A stretch of 64,000 nt of DNA, from assembly GCA_018292915.2 (NCBI GenBank), contig JACVVK020000324.1:80001-144000 (forward strand), read 5' to 3'. Below the pieces are notes generated by a model. That model did no database searches and was not told where the DNA came from. It saw only the letters and a list, made by a program, of their open reading frames with translations. Made by a program: the position numbers and the translations under genes. Origin of the DNA: Batillaria attramentaria (lineage: Eukaryota; Mollusca; Gastropoda; Batillariidae). Positions 54,422-64,000 of the stretch are shown here, piece by piece. The number at the start of each line of letters is the position of its first letter. Position 1 is the stretch's first letter.

Positions 54422-56398
54422 TCTTCAACACTCGGTTAAATTTCTACGGATACTACTTCCGGCCTTTCTATAGAAAAACAACGCCCCCTCCAATCCCCAT
54501 CCTGGCTCCCACAAAAACTCTCTCTATATCGTCTGAAACTGCAGCTCAGTCGAAATCTCTACAGCGGAGTGTCTTAAAGACCGACAGGCGTGTTTTGGCA
54601 ACGTCCTCGCGGCAAAGCACACGCACCTAAAACAAACTATCAAAAACTTTGCCGAGTCCATCATCCGAGCGGTTTCCTAGCGAAGCCTGATGAGGACCTT
54701 CACGCAGCAGCCGCAGCCTGCCACCCGTCCGCATCTTTACGGTCACCTCCCATCATTACCGCCCTTTATCCCTAGGGGGCGCTGGCGTCTGCGAGTTGCG
54801 CGCGCCGCCGGAAACAAACACGGTCGCGTAGCAAGCCCTGAGGTTGTCGCTGCTCTCCAAGAGCGGGCCCAGAGCTAAGGCCCTGGCCCGGCCACCCGTA
54901 AATCACCGGGTATCTCGGGTACTGGGAGGCGCAATGGACCCCAGGTACACGCGAGCAGTTTGGATATGTCCCATAGATCTGGCCCGGCGATAAAGTACCC
55001 ACCCTCGGACGAGTCACTTCAAAGGGGAGAGCACGCCGGCGGCTGATCTGCTAATCTGGCGCGATGGCTCATTGGCGGGGCTAGCTGTAAAGAATGATGA
55101 GTGTTTACGAGGCGATACTCCATGCTGGGGAATGCTGTCGCCCTCACATGCAAGGGACCCTTCTCCTGATTGTCAGCGCTGTACCTCTGACGTGGACCTT
55201 CGCGATCTTCTTCCAGCTTTGAAAAAGTGTTGGGCAGTTTACAGAGCTTTGGGTTAGAGAGTACTGCCTGGTAACCAAGGAGCGATTCTCGAGGGTCCCC
55301 GCTGTATGTGTGTGTGCTTCGGTCTTTAGAGACTTAGATCTGGTTGACGGGGAACGGATAAGTAAAGAGCGTTCTCGCTATTTGCCTACCCGCCTTTTTC
55401 CGTTAGAAGTTTGGAAAGCATGTCCGGAACATGCAAGCTTATGTGCCCTGGGTACAAGCCTTCCCCCTCACTCCCCCCCCCCACACACACACCTGTCTCC
55501 TCCCATGTACTGACACATCCTACCCTCACACGCCATGACGTGGAACAGGTCAGTTCTGAAATACTTGGTACGCAAGCATGTGTCCCAAATCGATTCAATG
55601 TTAACTGTCTGCTGTACAGTTTTACTCTTCCTGAAGATAGCATTGCACATAGAACGGATTTGAGAGACGAAACTCTCTTCTTGCTCATGAAGTTAGAGAT
55701 AGAAGTTCGCGTTCCTTCGAAAGACCCTGAAGATCAAGCAGAAGACAGCGATTGTGAATTCTTTTCACATGTACGTCTTCTGCACCACCAACAACTGCTA
55801 CGGCCACCATCCTATGTTCACCACGAACAAATCCTCCAACCACCAACACCACTACAACCCCCAGAAGAGCGAGACAAAAAGCTAAGCCGGAATCAGGCGA
55901 CGATTTCTCCACCCCCCCCCCCCCACTCCCCCCCCCCTCAACCACCACCACCACTGTCAGCCCCAGCTCTTGAAGAGCGAGACAGAGAAAGCTAATCGTG
56001 GTTTTGTCGCTTCCCTAGCCCCCATTTGCATAAGCGCACGTGAGCTCGCGGGCCGCCATTGTCCAGCACCATGTCGGAGCCGATGCCGTTAGCAGGATCG
56101 GAAAGGATTAAAGGGGCGTTGGAAGCAGCACCGGTACAAACACGGAATCGACTGCAACCCATTCTAACTCGGTCCTCCTGATTCTTCTCTTTGTCATTCT
56201 CATGTACGCGAGGAATCTGGGTTGTCCTGTACACAGCCTCTGCGGCCATAACCTCCTGCGATGAGTTTTCCCCCAATGAAGAAGTAAGCCACGGGGGATC
56301 CAAGGTTTGCGGTGTGGAGGAGTTAGTTCCCCTTTGCATTCGTTTGTGACACTACAGGTAAAAGTATGAACAAAAGAAGAAGAAGAAGAAGAAGAAGA

Positions 56399-56445
<47 letters not shown>

Positions 56446-57482
56446 GCAAGCAAGCAGCAAACACGGTAGCCACAATGAGATCACAGGCTGACACAAAAAG
56501 TCTCAAGCCCGGCTAAGTACCTAAATAATTCATCAAGATCAGTTTGTTCCGGAAAGCCCACACGCGTTCCATCGCATCTCTCAGTCTCCCCAGCGTCGAC
56601 CGTGATGCTTTGGCTTCAGACATCGCTTTCTGTCGTAAACATTTGAATGCCACGGGTTTTTGTTTGTTTGTTTGTTTGTTTGTTTGTTTGTTTGTTTGAT
56701 TGATATTCTGCACAGGACAATCGTACCTGGCAGGATGACCAAAGCACTCTTGCCGAATTGCCGGGAAAGACCGCAGAGTGTCAGAACAACACACACAAAC
56801 TCAGCACTGCAGGAGAATGTCGCTCGCAGACCGGAGACCTTGTAAAAGCCGCAGTGAGCAAGAGTTAGCGCCAGCCTGCAGCACCCTTCAGACGGAAACG
56901 CGCTCATTGACAGAAACCTCACCGCAAATGTGCTTTTCGTGTGATAGCTCCGTGTCCTTTCTTGGTATTAACGCGCTTAAACAAAAGGACTTTTGGGGGG
57001 GATCGTCGGAGATACGGTGTCCGCATGGTTTTAGCGCGGCGTGCTGTTAGTCCTGAGAAATCGGGCAGAAAATGTCTGGAATCTCTCGTGTGGGTGGTTG
57101 TGTTGGGGACAGGTCGAGCCGGTACACACGGAAGTCGCGGTCACGAAATATCGTTTAGAAATCTGTCTGTCGGCGGTGCGGTTAAGGGGTGCGGGTGAAC
57201 AGCAGCAACAACCACCGTAAACCCCCTCTCCCCTCCCTATGCCCCCCCCCCCCCCCCCCCCCATCCAAGTAAAAACGCTGAATTCTATCAGTTGCGTATA
57301 CAAAAGATACTGTGGTCTGTTAAATAAAGATTTTTTGTGTGTGTTTTGTTTGTCTTTTTTTTTTCCTTCTATTTTTCCAAGCTATGCAGCTGGAAGGAGC
57401 GCCTATTGTTTATTATTTAATAATTGATTTATTTATTTCACAGTCAGTTGGACCGCTGTGTGGGTATACAACGTGCTTGCTA

Positions 57483-57545
<63 letters not shown>

Positions 57546-58599
57546 CAAGACTACTTTGACACAAACCACCCCATCATATGCCGACCCACACTGTGTGTCC
57601 TGTTCGAGCTGAACGTGCATGCACGTGCACCGGCTAACTAGATCGGGAAAACAATGGCGGCCATTTGGCTACGCCTCGCTGGTTTCTACAGTTCCGCTGC
57701 CAGCAGAGCTCGTTACGCCTGAATGACCACACGAGTGTTACGTTTGTAGTCGTTTGTCTCTCGTCTTCGGAGGGTTCAAAGAGAGAAACCGATGCCCAGG
57801 TTTCAGCACACCAAAGGCATCGATCGACCCATACTTTGTTGTCGTGCTGCAAAACGTTTTTTGGGTTTTTTTTTTTTTAAATTTTAAATCTCAGGGACGT
57901 GAAACTAAATATTTTAAATACTTAGTATTTTTAACAGTGATAAATACAACACAAAATTGTCATATACCTTGTTTTTAACGCCTAGAATTGTGTACTGTTG
58001 ACTTCTCCGCAGATTCACCCCCCCCCCCCCCGCCGGCCCTCCTCCCGTTTAATTTCGTCTGTGTGGAAATGGACGTTTAAGTACCACTCTGAAAAGTACC
58101 CCTCTTTGTAATAGGACGAATCGATTTTTTATGTTGGAGAAGTAAAATTAATAGTATTCAGTCGATGCATGGTACTGTTAGATGACACTAAAGATCTCAT
58201 TTTCAGATTACGTTGATAAATGGACGCAGATGTAACACTATAAGTCTAACTTTAAAGATTCTAAGATCCTTTTTCCCCTTTTGGGGTATGCGGGATACAA
58301 TACAAAAAAAAAAAAAAAACTCAACCAAAAAAACCCAAACAAACAAACAACCAACAAACCAAGATCACATATAGACAGATAGATACTGAGTCAAGTTCGA
58401 CAAAATGTACATGCATATATGTAAAATATGAATATGAATTGCCCCTTGTGGGATAAAGAAAGTGTTTTGACTTTGACTTGACTTTGACTTGATATATACA
58501 CAGGAAAGCGCAACCATACATGAAACCTCTGGAAATCTAATGAACAACAGCTTTCACTCACTCGCGCGCGCGCGCGCACACACATACGCGCGCGCGCGC

Positions 58600-58654
<55 letters not shown>

Positions 58655-60069
58655 TCGCTTCCAAAAAAAATTGGTAGGGCAAGGCCAACCTTTAACATAA
58701 CCCTGCCCCAACTTTTAACTTCAAACCCTGACTGGTTTGGCTGATACGGATAAGAACTCCGACCGGTCACTCATCTCTCTCTCTCTCTCTCAAGTTAAAC
58801 TAATGCGCGGGCAAAATGCTCTCGTGCCGTGCGCGTGTCGCTCAATGACGGGCGGAGATTTGTCGGCGAGTCGCTAATGAAGAATTTGTTTTACTCGGCT
58901 TAACTCGTTACCTCGCTCCGGCCGGAGTTGCGCGCGCTCTGCGCATGACTGCTACTAGCACGTGATCGATGCCGGAGTCGGACGTCCCCGAAGACTCTCC
59001 GGTAGCGGATCTAAACAAGCAACATGTTCAATGTCTGTGGAGCTTTGCGGTACAACTACGTCTTCTAGCGCATTTTCGGCCAATCAAGTGTTGCAGTTTA
59101 TTCTGTTTTGTTTTGTTTTAAAGGCCCACCGTCCAGCATTTCTAAATTTTGCAGAAGACACGCTTGGGAATACTTGTGCTCTCAGTCCTAGTCAGCCGAG
59201 TGACGAGACTGGAAGACGCTGTGCGTTTCGGCATCTGTCTCAGTGCTTGTGTGCGGCTGTACATGTACATGTTTCTAAACATATAAAATCAGTTGGCGGC
59301 GGGATTTTAGACCCTGCCACACATTTCTTCCCTGAAAACGCCGGGAGAGCCAAACTGGAAGAGCGTCAGTAGGACTTCCAGTGCTCTGAATTCAAATTCC
59401 AGGGGGGAAAAATGAAATAAATTAACAATAAGGCGGCTTGTGCAATTTCGATTGTATCCATTTTTAAAAAATATTAAACTCGATTTTTGTCAAATTTCTT
59501 TACGACAACAGATAATATCATGAACAAAAAGTTGGTGTCAAATAAAATAAAGAAATATTTTTTAAAATGGCGACCTCCAACATCCACCGCGCCATTTTCC
59601 ACTGGCGTTGAGTCCCTTTACACGCACACCACTCCTACAGACGCGCACAAAAACACACATTAATCATTATAAAATTTCCATCCTCAATTCCAAATCATTA
59701 TTCATCCTCATCTTCTTCTTCAGGTTCTAAAAGAAAATCATGAGTGCTACTCTTTTCACGTACTGGTTGCTTGGTTGGTTTAACTATTTGGTTTAAACTG
59801 GTTTATTTTATAGCAATACAAGTCGTACAAGTAAACAATTAGTGAGCATAAACAAGCACCGCTGTAACTATTTCATTATTTACTGTCCATGTATATTTTC
59901 ATGTACCTCTGGGTGCGGTTTCTGAGTAAAGTCGACGTCTTGTTTCTTTAAACAAACACATTTCTAGCCAGCTGGACCCCTGCCGTTATTGAAGGTCCAT
60001 TAGAAGTTCGTGCATGGTGAGTGATAATCCTCGTAAACGCCGAGTCGTCCGCACACGTGTGGGGAAGAC

Positions 60070-60097
60070 ATGCAAATGTGCGCGAGCTCATTTGCAT
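60070..60097. promoter_or_regulatory. Inverted pair of POU octamers
   Basis: ATGCAAAT at 60070-60077 and ATTTGCAT at 60090-60097, 12 bases apart, in unique DNA. Each is a perfect consensus octamer for POU-domain factors. A regulatory role is inferred only. Confidence 0.4.
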
Positions 60098-60634
60098 TAG
60101 AACGTTCCTCCAAGACCCCGGCACCCAAAGACAACGAGGTGTCCCAGAACAGGACCCTATTGTTGACGGGCTGGGAGGGGATGAGGTTGGGGGGGGGGCG
60201 GAAGGAGAAGGGGGAGGAAGTAGGAGAGGAGAGTGGGGGAAGCAACTGCTGTGACAAATTTTATCCCCCCATTGTCGCACGTGCACCTGCAGAAGCTGGC
60301 TGTCAGCGCGTGCATCAGTCTGCGGCCATCAAACCCACGAGAGCGAGGCGGCGATTGGACCATGCAGTCCGCAAGCCACGGGCTTGATCAAAACGGCGGA
60401 GAGCTTTTGCAGTGCCACTACGTTTCAAATGATTTGATGACGATTGCTCGCAGTCACAAAGAGATATGCGTATTCACACAACTATACATTTTAGTAGCTA
60501 TACAGTGTTTCCTATGATTCAAAAATAAACGGGTCCTTGGGACCCTCTCTCCATATTTTTGAGGGTCCTTTCGTAAATTTGGAGGGTCCATACATCAGCT
60601 TCTGTCTGTTACACAAAATCGCTCAGCGGAAATG

Positions 60635-60815
60635 CGATGCTGCAAGTGTGCGCTTTTTTGTTCAAAGACTTTCCAGGAGAGAGTTGGCAAAATACTGTTT
60701 GTCACGATGAGACTGTAAATATTGCGTCCCCTGTGATGCGCTGTTCTCAAATTTGCGCGTCAATTAAAGAGATTTGTGCGTGTAAGTACGCACTCCTGTG
60801 CGTAATCGGGAACAC
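60635..60815 (+). repeat. Dispersed repeat of unknown family, copy 2
   Basis: Same order of blocks as 4036-4236: GATGCTGCAAGTGTGCGC, TTTCCAGGAGAGAGTTGG, AAATACTGTTTGTCA, AATCGGGAACACTG. Confidence 0.6.
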
Positions 60816-61806
60816 TGCTATATACAAGTCACAGGCGTTTACACTGTACTTTGTAGTGCAACATATTCATAGAGCCGTGAGGCACATGCTGGGATGATAC
60901 GGCCCCTTCTTGGGGACGGGCCTTCACCAGTCTTGCCTCCTCTCAGTTCCTTTAGTCTCCATCCTCCCCACCCCCACCCCCTTTCCTATCGTTTTTGTTG
61001 TTGTTGTTGTTGTTGTTTTTTGTTTTTTTTGGCTGTGCTGGGAACTGCTAGATCTAGTGATCACTCTTCCCATACAGGCACAGTTCTGTCCCTTGCAGCG
61101 ACCACTTACCTATTCGCTCCCTTTGGCTAGCGCCTTCTGTTGCTGCACTCGTTACTTGCCCATTTGTTTAAAGTGTAATGTAAGTGTGGTCGCCGCGTCT
61201 TCGCGTACGCTTCTGCTGGCTCAGTGCCAGCATTACAGACGCTGTCGTTGTCCAGGTGTTTAAGTGGTGTGATAATACAAATCAAGAAAACAGGTCAGAA
61301 CGATCTGTACACATAATAATAGTGGCATCAGCCCCTGTCGGATCACATGACCGGCCTTGCTCTGCAGGCATTATTGTCAACATTTTGGACTACTACTACT
61401 ACCACTACTACTACTGCTACTGCTACTACTGGTATCCATACAGCGCTTTAACGTACCATTACACAACAGTGCTAATTGCTAAAATTAAAAAAAGAAGCAA
61501 CAAACACCAAAACAACCCAAAGAAACCCCAAAACTGAAAATTCAAGATGCATGAAATATACTGTACAACTTATGCAAATCGATGTGGCACCAGAAAAACA
61601 TCCGCCATCTTACTAACCCCCGTGCAAGCGCCAGCTAGTGTGCACAGTGTGATCGTGCGCCGGCTGCTGAGGTTCTGTCGCTGGCGGGAAAGTGAACGGG
61701 TGTCAGTGACACGAGCGGAAAGAGTTAAACAATAACCAGTCAACTGGAACGTTACGGCACAGTTTGCCACACTCCCTTGTGTTTTCCACTAATGCACCGC
61801 ATCAAA

Positions 61807-61978
61807 GGGTGGGTGGGTGTTTGGGAGTTCAACGTCCTTTTCCACCACATAAGGGTGATATCAAAGACGGGGCAACCAGAAAAAGGCCAGCGCAAGTATT
61901 TGGCCCCAGCCGGGATTCGAACTCACGACCCGAGCATTGAAAGTCCAAAGCTCTACCATTCGGCCACCCTGGCTCCCC
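61807..61978 (-). mobile_element. SINE family A copy with perfect 13-bp target duplication
   Basis: On the - strand: GGAGCCAGGGTGGCCGAATG, GAGTTCGAATCCCGGCTGGG, the GGCCTTTTTCTGGTTGCCCC body and a GGTGGAAAAGGACGTTGAAC tail with (CACC)n. GCACCGCATCAAA occurs at 61794-61806 and 61979-61991. Confidence 0.92.
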
Positions 61979-62024
61979 GCACCGCATCAAAAGGGGAGAG
62001 AGAGAGAGAGAGAGGGAGAGAGAG

Positions 62025-62157
62025 AGAGGGTGGGCGGGTATTTGGAAGTTATAACATCCTTTTCCACCACGTATGGATGATATCAAAGACGGGACAACGA
62101 GAAAAACGCCAGCACAAATATTTGGCCCTAGCCGGGATTCGAACTCACGACCCGAGC

Positions 62158-62160
<3 letters not shown>
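62025..62160 (-). mobile_element. SINE family A copy, head replaced by (GA)n
   Basis: The - strand body and B box (GAGTTCGAATCCCGGCTAGG) are intact, but upstream of CAATGCTCGGGTCGTGAG the tRNA head is missing and a (GA)n tract begins. Confidence 0.85.
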
Positions 62161-62255
<95 letters not shown>

Positions 62256-62256
62256 G
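62159..62256 (+). repeat. (GA)n microsatellite, ~98 bp
   Basis: Almost pure GA with one or two GGGA interruptions, lying between two SINE family A fragments. Confidence 0.95.
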
Positions 62257-62312
62257 TTACTTGGGGGTTCAACGTCCTTGTCCACCACATACGGGTGATA
62301 TCAACGACCTAC
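62257..62312 (-). mobile_element. SINE family A 3' fragment
   Basis: GGGGTTCAACGTCCTTGTCC and CACATACGGGTGATATCAAC only, the tail end of the family on the - strand. Confidence 0.7.
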
Positions 62313-62332
62313 AACAGAGTGACGCAGACTGG

Positions 62333-62625
62333 AATTGCCCTGTACCTGTTCTGGCCGAAAGTTCTACCGTTTTGAGCCAGCTTCTCACCACAATGTGTCG
62401 GCAGAAAATGAATAATTTTGTACACGTATACCCGAGCGAGGCAGACTTCGAAATTCTTCTGTACCTGTTTGGGTCATCGAAACACTGAGATACCGTTACG
62501 AACCGGCTTCTCATCAGGGTATGTCCGGGCAGAAAATGAATAACGAACTTCGAACTTGCTCTCTACCTGTTTTGATCACGGAAACAGCGTGACATATCGT
62601 TATGAGCCGACTTCTCATCAGACTT
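62333..62625 (+). repeat. Degenerate ~120-bp tandem repeat, three units
   Basis: Units share CTGTACCTGTT, GAAA(C/G)..TGA.ATACCGTTA, GAGCCGGCTTCTCATCAG and GGCAGAAAATGAATAA. Confidence 0.7.
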
Positions 62626-63600
62626 CATACTGTGTCCAACGTGCCCCAGCCTCCCCTCTGCCCAAGCCGCTGGAGGTTCTGTAAAGGATATTGCGGAAAG
62701 AACAAAAGCCCCAGGCACTTGAACGGATATTGCTCCATCCGAAACTCCCAACAACTAAATGTTTGGTCAGCGGAAGGAGAAAGGCACCGAGGCGGAGCGC
62801 ACGTGCGAAGAGCTCATTCTCCCTTTTTTTCCCTTTCTGCCCATCACGTGCTTTTGTTGCGCGTGCGCGCGAGTCAAGAGCGCGCTATTGTTCTCCGACA
62901 ACAGTGGTGCTATGTTCCCCGTACGCCTTTCAGAGTCTGGGAGCAGCCCGTAACTAGCGTTCACTCCACCCCATTCCGACCCTAACTGGATTATACTATC
63001 GAATTTTACGTCAAAGGCGCTATTTTATTATTTCAATTTTTTTTCAGCCAGCCACACTCTGCGACTCTGTAGTCCGCTTCTGGTTGAAACGCCTCACTTG
63101 TTTGGGGGTCTGCATCCGTAATACCGTCCGCTTTTCAACGGGAAAAGAAAAGGAATGATCAGAGGAAGAAAGAGGAGTTGTTTCTTTGTGCGAACAATGG
63201 CCGCGTCGTGGGAGGTGATTACGTGTTGGAAACGTTCAAAGAGAGTGTGATTTTGTAACTCGGAAGCTTCGCTGACGCGGTGTGTTTTGAAGAAAAACGT
63301 TAACTGCATGAGAGAGTGAGTGAGTTTTTCGGGCTGAAAGCAGCGCAAGCACCAAAGACTAATTCGCGGCTGAGTGTGCCTGCTCTACGTGAAAATAAAA
63401 AAAAAATGTAACGTTGGACAAAGGATGCAAACTGATCTACGGGGCGGTATAAACCTACGACATGCAGGAGACGCTGCACCTTCATGCTAATTTCTCGAAC
63501 CGTTAACTGCACAAGGCGGAGGGGACGAGGAGTGGGGGGTGGAAGGGATATGGGGGTGGGGAGGGGGGGTGATCAGGATTATCATCAGCCTCAAAAGACA
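62626..63600. other. Unique sequence without recognised gene
   Basis: Ordinary-complexity DNA with a few GC-rich patches and an AGTGAGTGAG run at 63312. No exon or repeat family is recognised. Confidence 0.5.
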
Positions 63601-63620
63601 AGGAAAACTTCACCTTTTTG

Positions 63621-63695
63621 ACAGAATATCGTATACCACTTGTAAGTGAAACAGACAAAGTAACAGAATATCGTATACCACTTGTAAGTGAAACA
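63621..63695 (+). repeat. ~42-bp tandem duplication
   Basis: CAGAATATCGTATACCACTT then GTAAGTGAAACAG occurs twice, joined by ACAAAGTAA. Confidence 0.85.
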
Positions 63696-63744
63696 GTTCG
63701 ATAAAGTAATAGATGAAGCACAGACTTGTTGCAGATGCAAGAAA

Positions 63745-64000
63745 ACGTCCGATTACATTTGGTCGAGTTCTCTGAGCACTACTGAGCCACCTCAACCGAC
63801 TCAAGATTGCCCACACTGACGAATGTCCATGTGGCACTGGATCCCAGACCCCAGAACACATCCTTCAGTACTGTCCTACCCATGATGCTCTACGACGTCA
63901 AACCTGGTTAGAGGGCGCAGAACTACAGGTGCAGCTTTGGGGGGGGGGGGGGTAGCCGTCATGACCTGGAGAAGACCGTGGGATTCGTCATGGCGACCAG
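63745..64000 (+). pseudogene. LINE remnant, C-terminal end of reverse transcriptase protein
   Basis: One + frame encodes LLSHLNRLKIAHTDECPCGT, GSQTPEHILQYCPTHDALRR and QTWLEGAELQ. After a G run it continues in another frame with HDLEKTVGFVMAT. The CPCG...EH.LQYCP pattern is the zinc-knuckle-like tail of many non-LTR retrotransposon proteins. It runs off the right edge of the window. Confidence 0.85.

Larger units (their letters stand above)
54436..61790. other. Long region without recognised genes
   Basis: Mostly ordinary-complexity DNA. GC-rich stretches lie at 54550-55080, 58790-58960 and 60000-60130. Microsatellites: (GAA)n(GA)n at 56378-56445, (GTTT)n at 56660-56697, (CA)n at 57487-57543, (CG/CA)n at 58562-58648. 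The 3' end of a LINE-like repeat (GAATTGCCCCTTGTGGGATA) is at 58436. The A/T-rich DNA around 59400-59700 shows nothing. No reading frame here resembles a known protein. Confidence 0.6.

Noticed and set aside
55411..55995. 194-codon + strand frame
   Set aside because: Pro/Thr-rich low-complexity end, no start context, no splice-supported neighbours and no recognisable domain.
58962..59372. 136-codon + strand frame
   Set aside because: No similarity recognised, and base composition is like the surrounding non-coding DNA.

Overview
This is eukaryotic DNA, probably from a marine mollusc and perhaps a gastropod. The organism is inferred: short exons with GT-AG introns lie in a sea of dinucleotide microsatellites, minisatellites, tRNA-derived SINEs, RTE-type LINEs and tandem-repeat-bearing elements of a kind known from molluscs. 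Nothing bacterial or viral was recognised.

Two protein-coding genes are recognised, and they converge tail to tail. On the + strand, 25 exons between 3720 and 26961 encode the last ~1,107 residues of the giant E3 ubiquitin ligase UBR4 (p600, poe/pushover in flies), including its atypical C-terminal zinc-binding E3 module. Every junction keeps the reading frame. The 5' part of the gene lies left of the window. On the - strand, five exons between 36456 and 33156 encode the second LIM domain, homeodomain and C-terminus of an LMX1-type LIM-homeodomain transcription factor. Its LIM1 exon and start codon were not found, so 36.5-64 kb is either a very long LMX1 intron or upstream sequence.

Layout: 0.3-3.6 kb holds a dead RTE-like LINE in a UBR4 intron, antisense to the gene, with an 11-bp target duplication. 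3.7-27 kb is UBR4, whose introns carry minisatellites, a Helentron-like element with nuclear-receptor-type half sites, and SINEs. 27-33.1 kb is intergenic. 33.1-36.5 kb is LMX1. 36.5-64 kb has no recognised gene but contains many repeats: SINEs, a two-copy MITE nested in a larger terminal-inverted-repeat element, a ~1 kb foldback element filled with T-run/CGCG/A-run palindromes, a 657-bp pure purine tract, and LINE fragments.

The most unusual observation concerns splice sites. An 83-bp tandem array covers the 3' end of one UBR4 intron and the first ~30 bases of the next exon, giving seven equivalent 3' splice sites of which only the last keeps the frame. A decayed array grows from a 5' splice site in the same gene, and a third array abuts the LMX1 homeodomain acceptor. 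The second candidate for something new is the foldback element at 40.9-41.9 kb.
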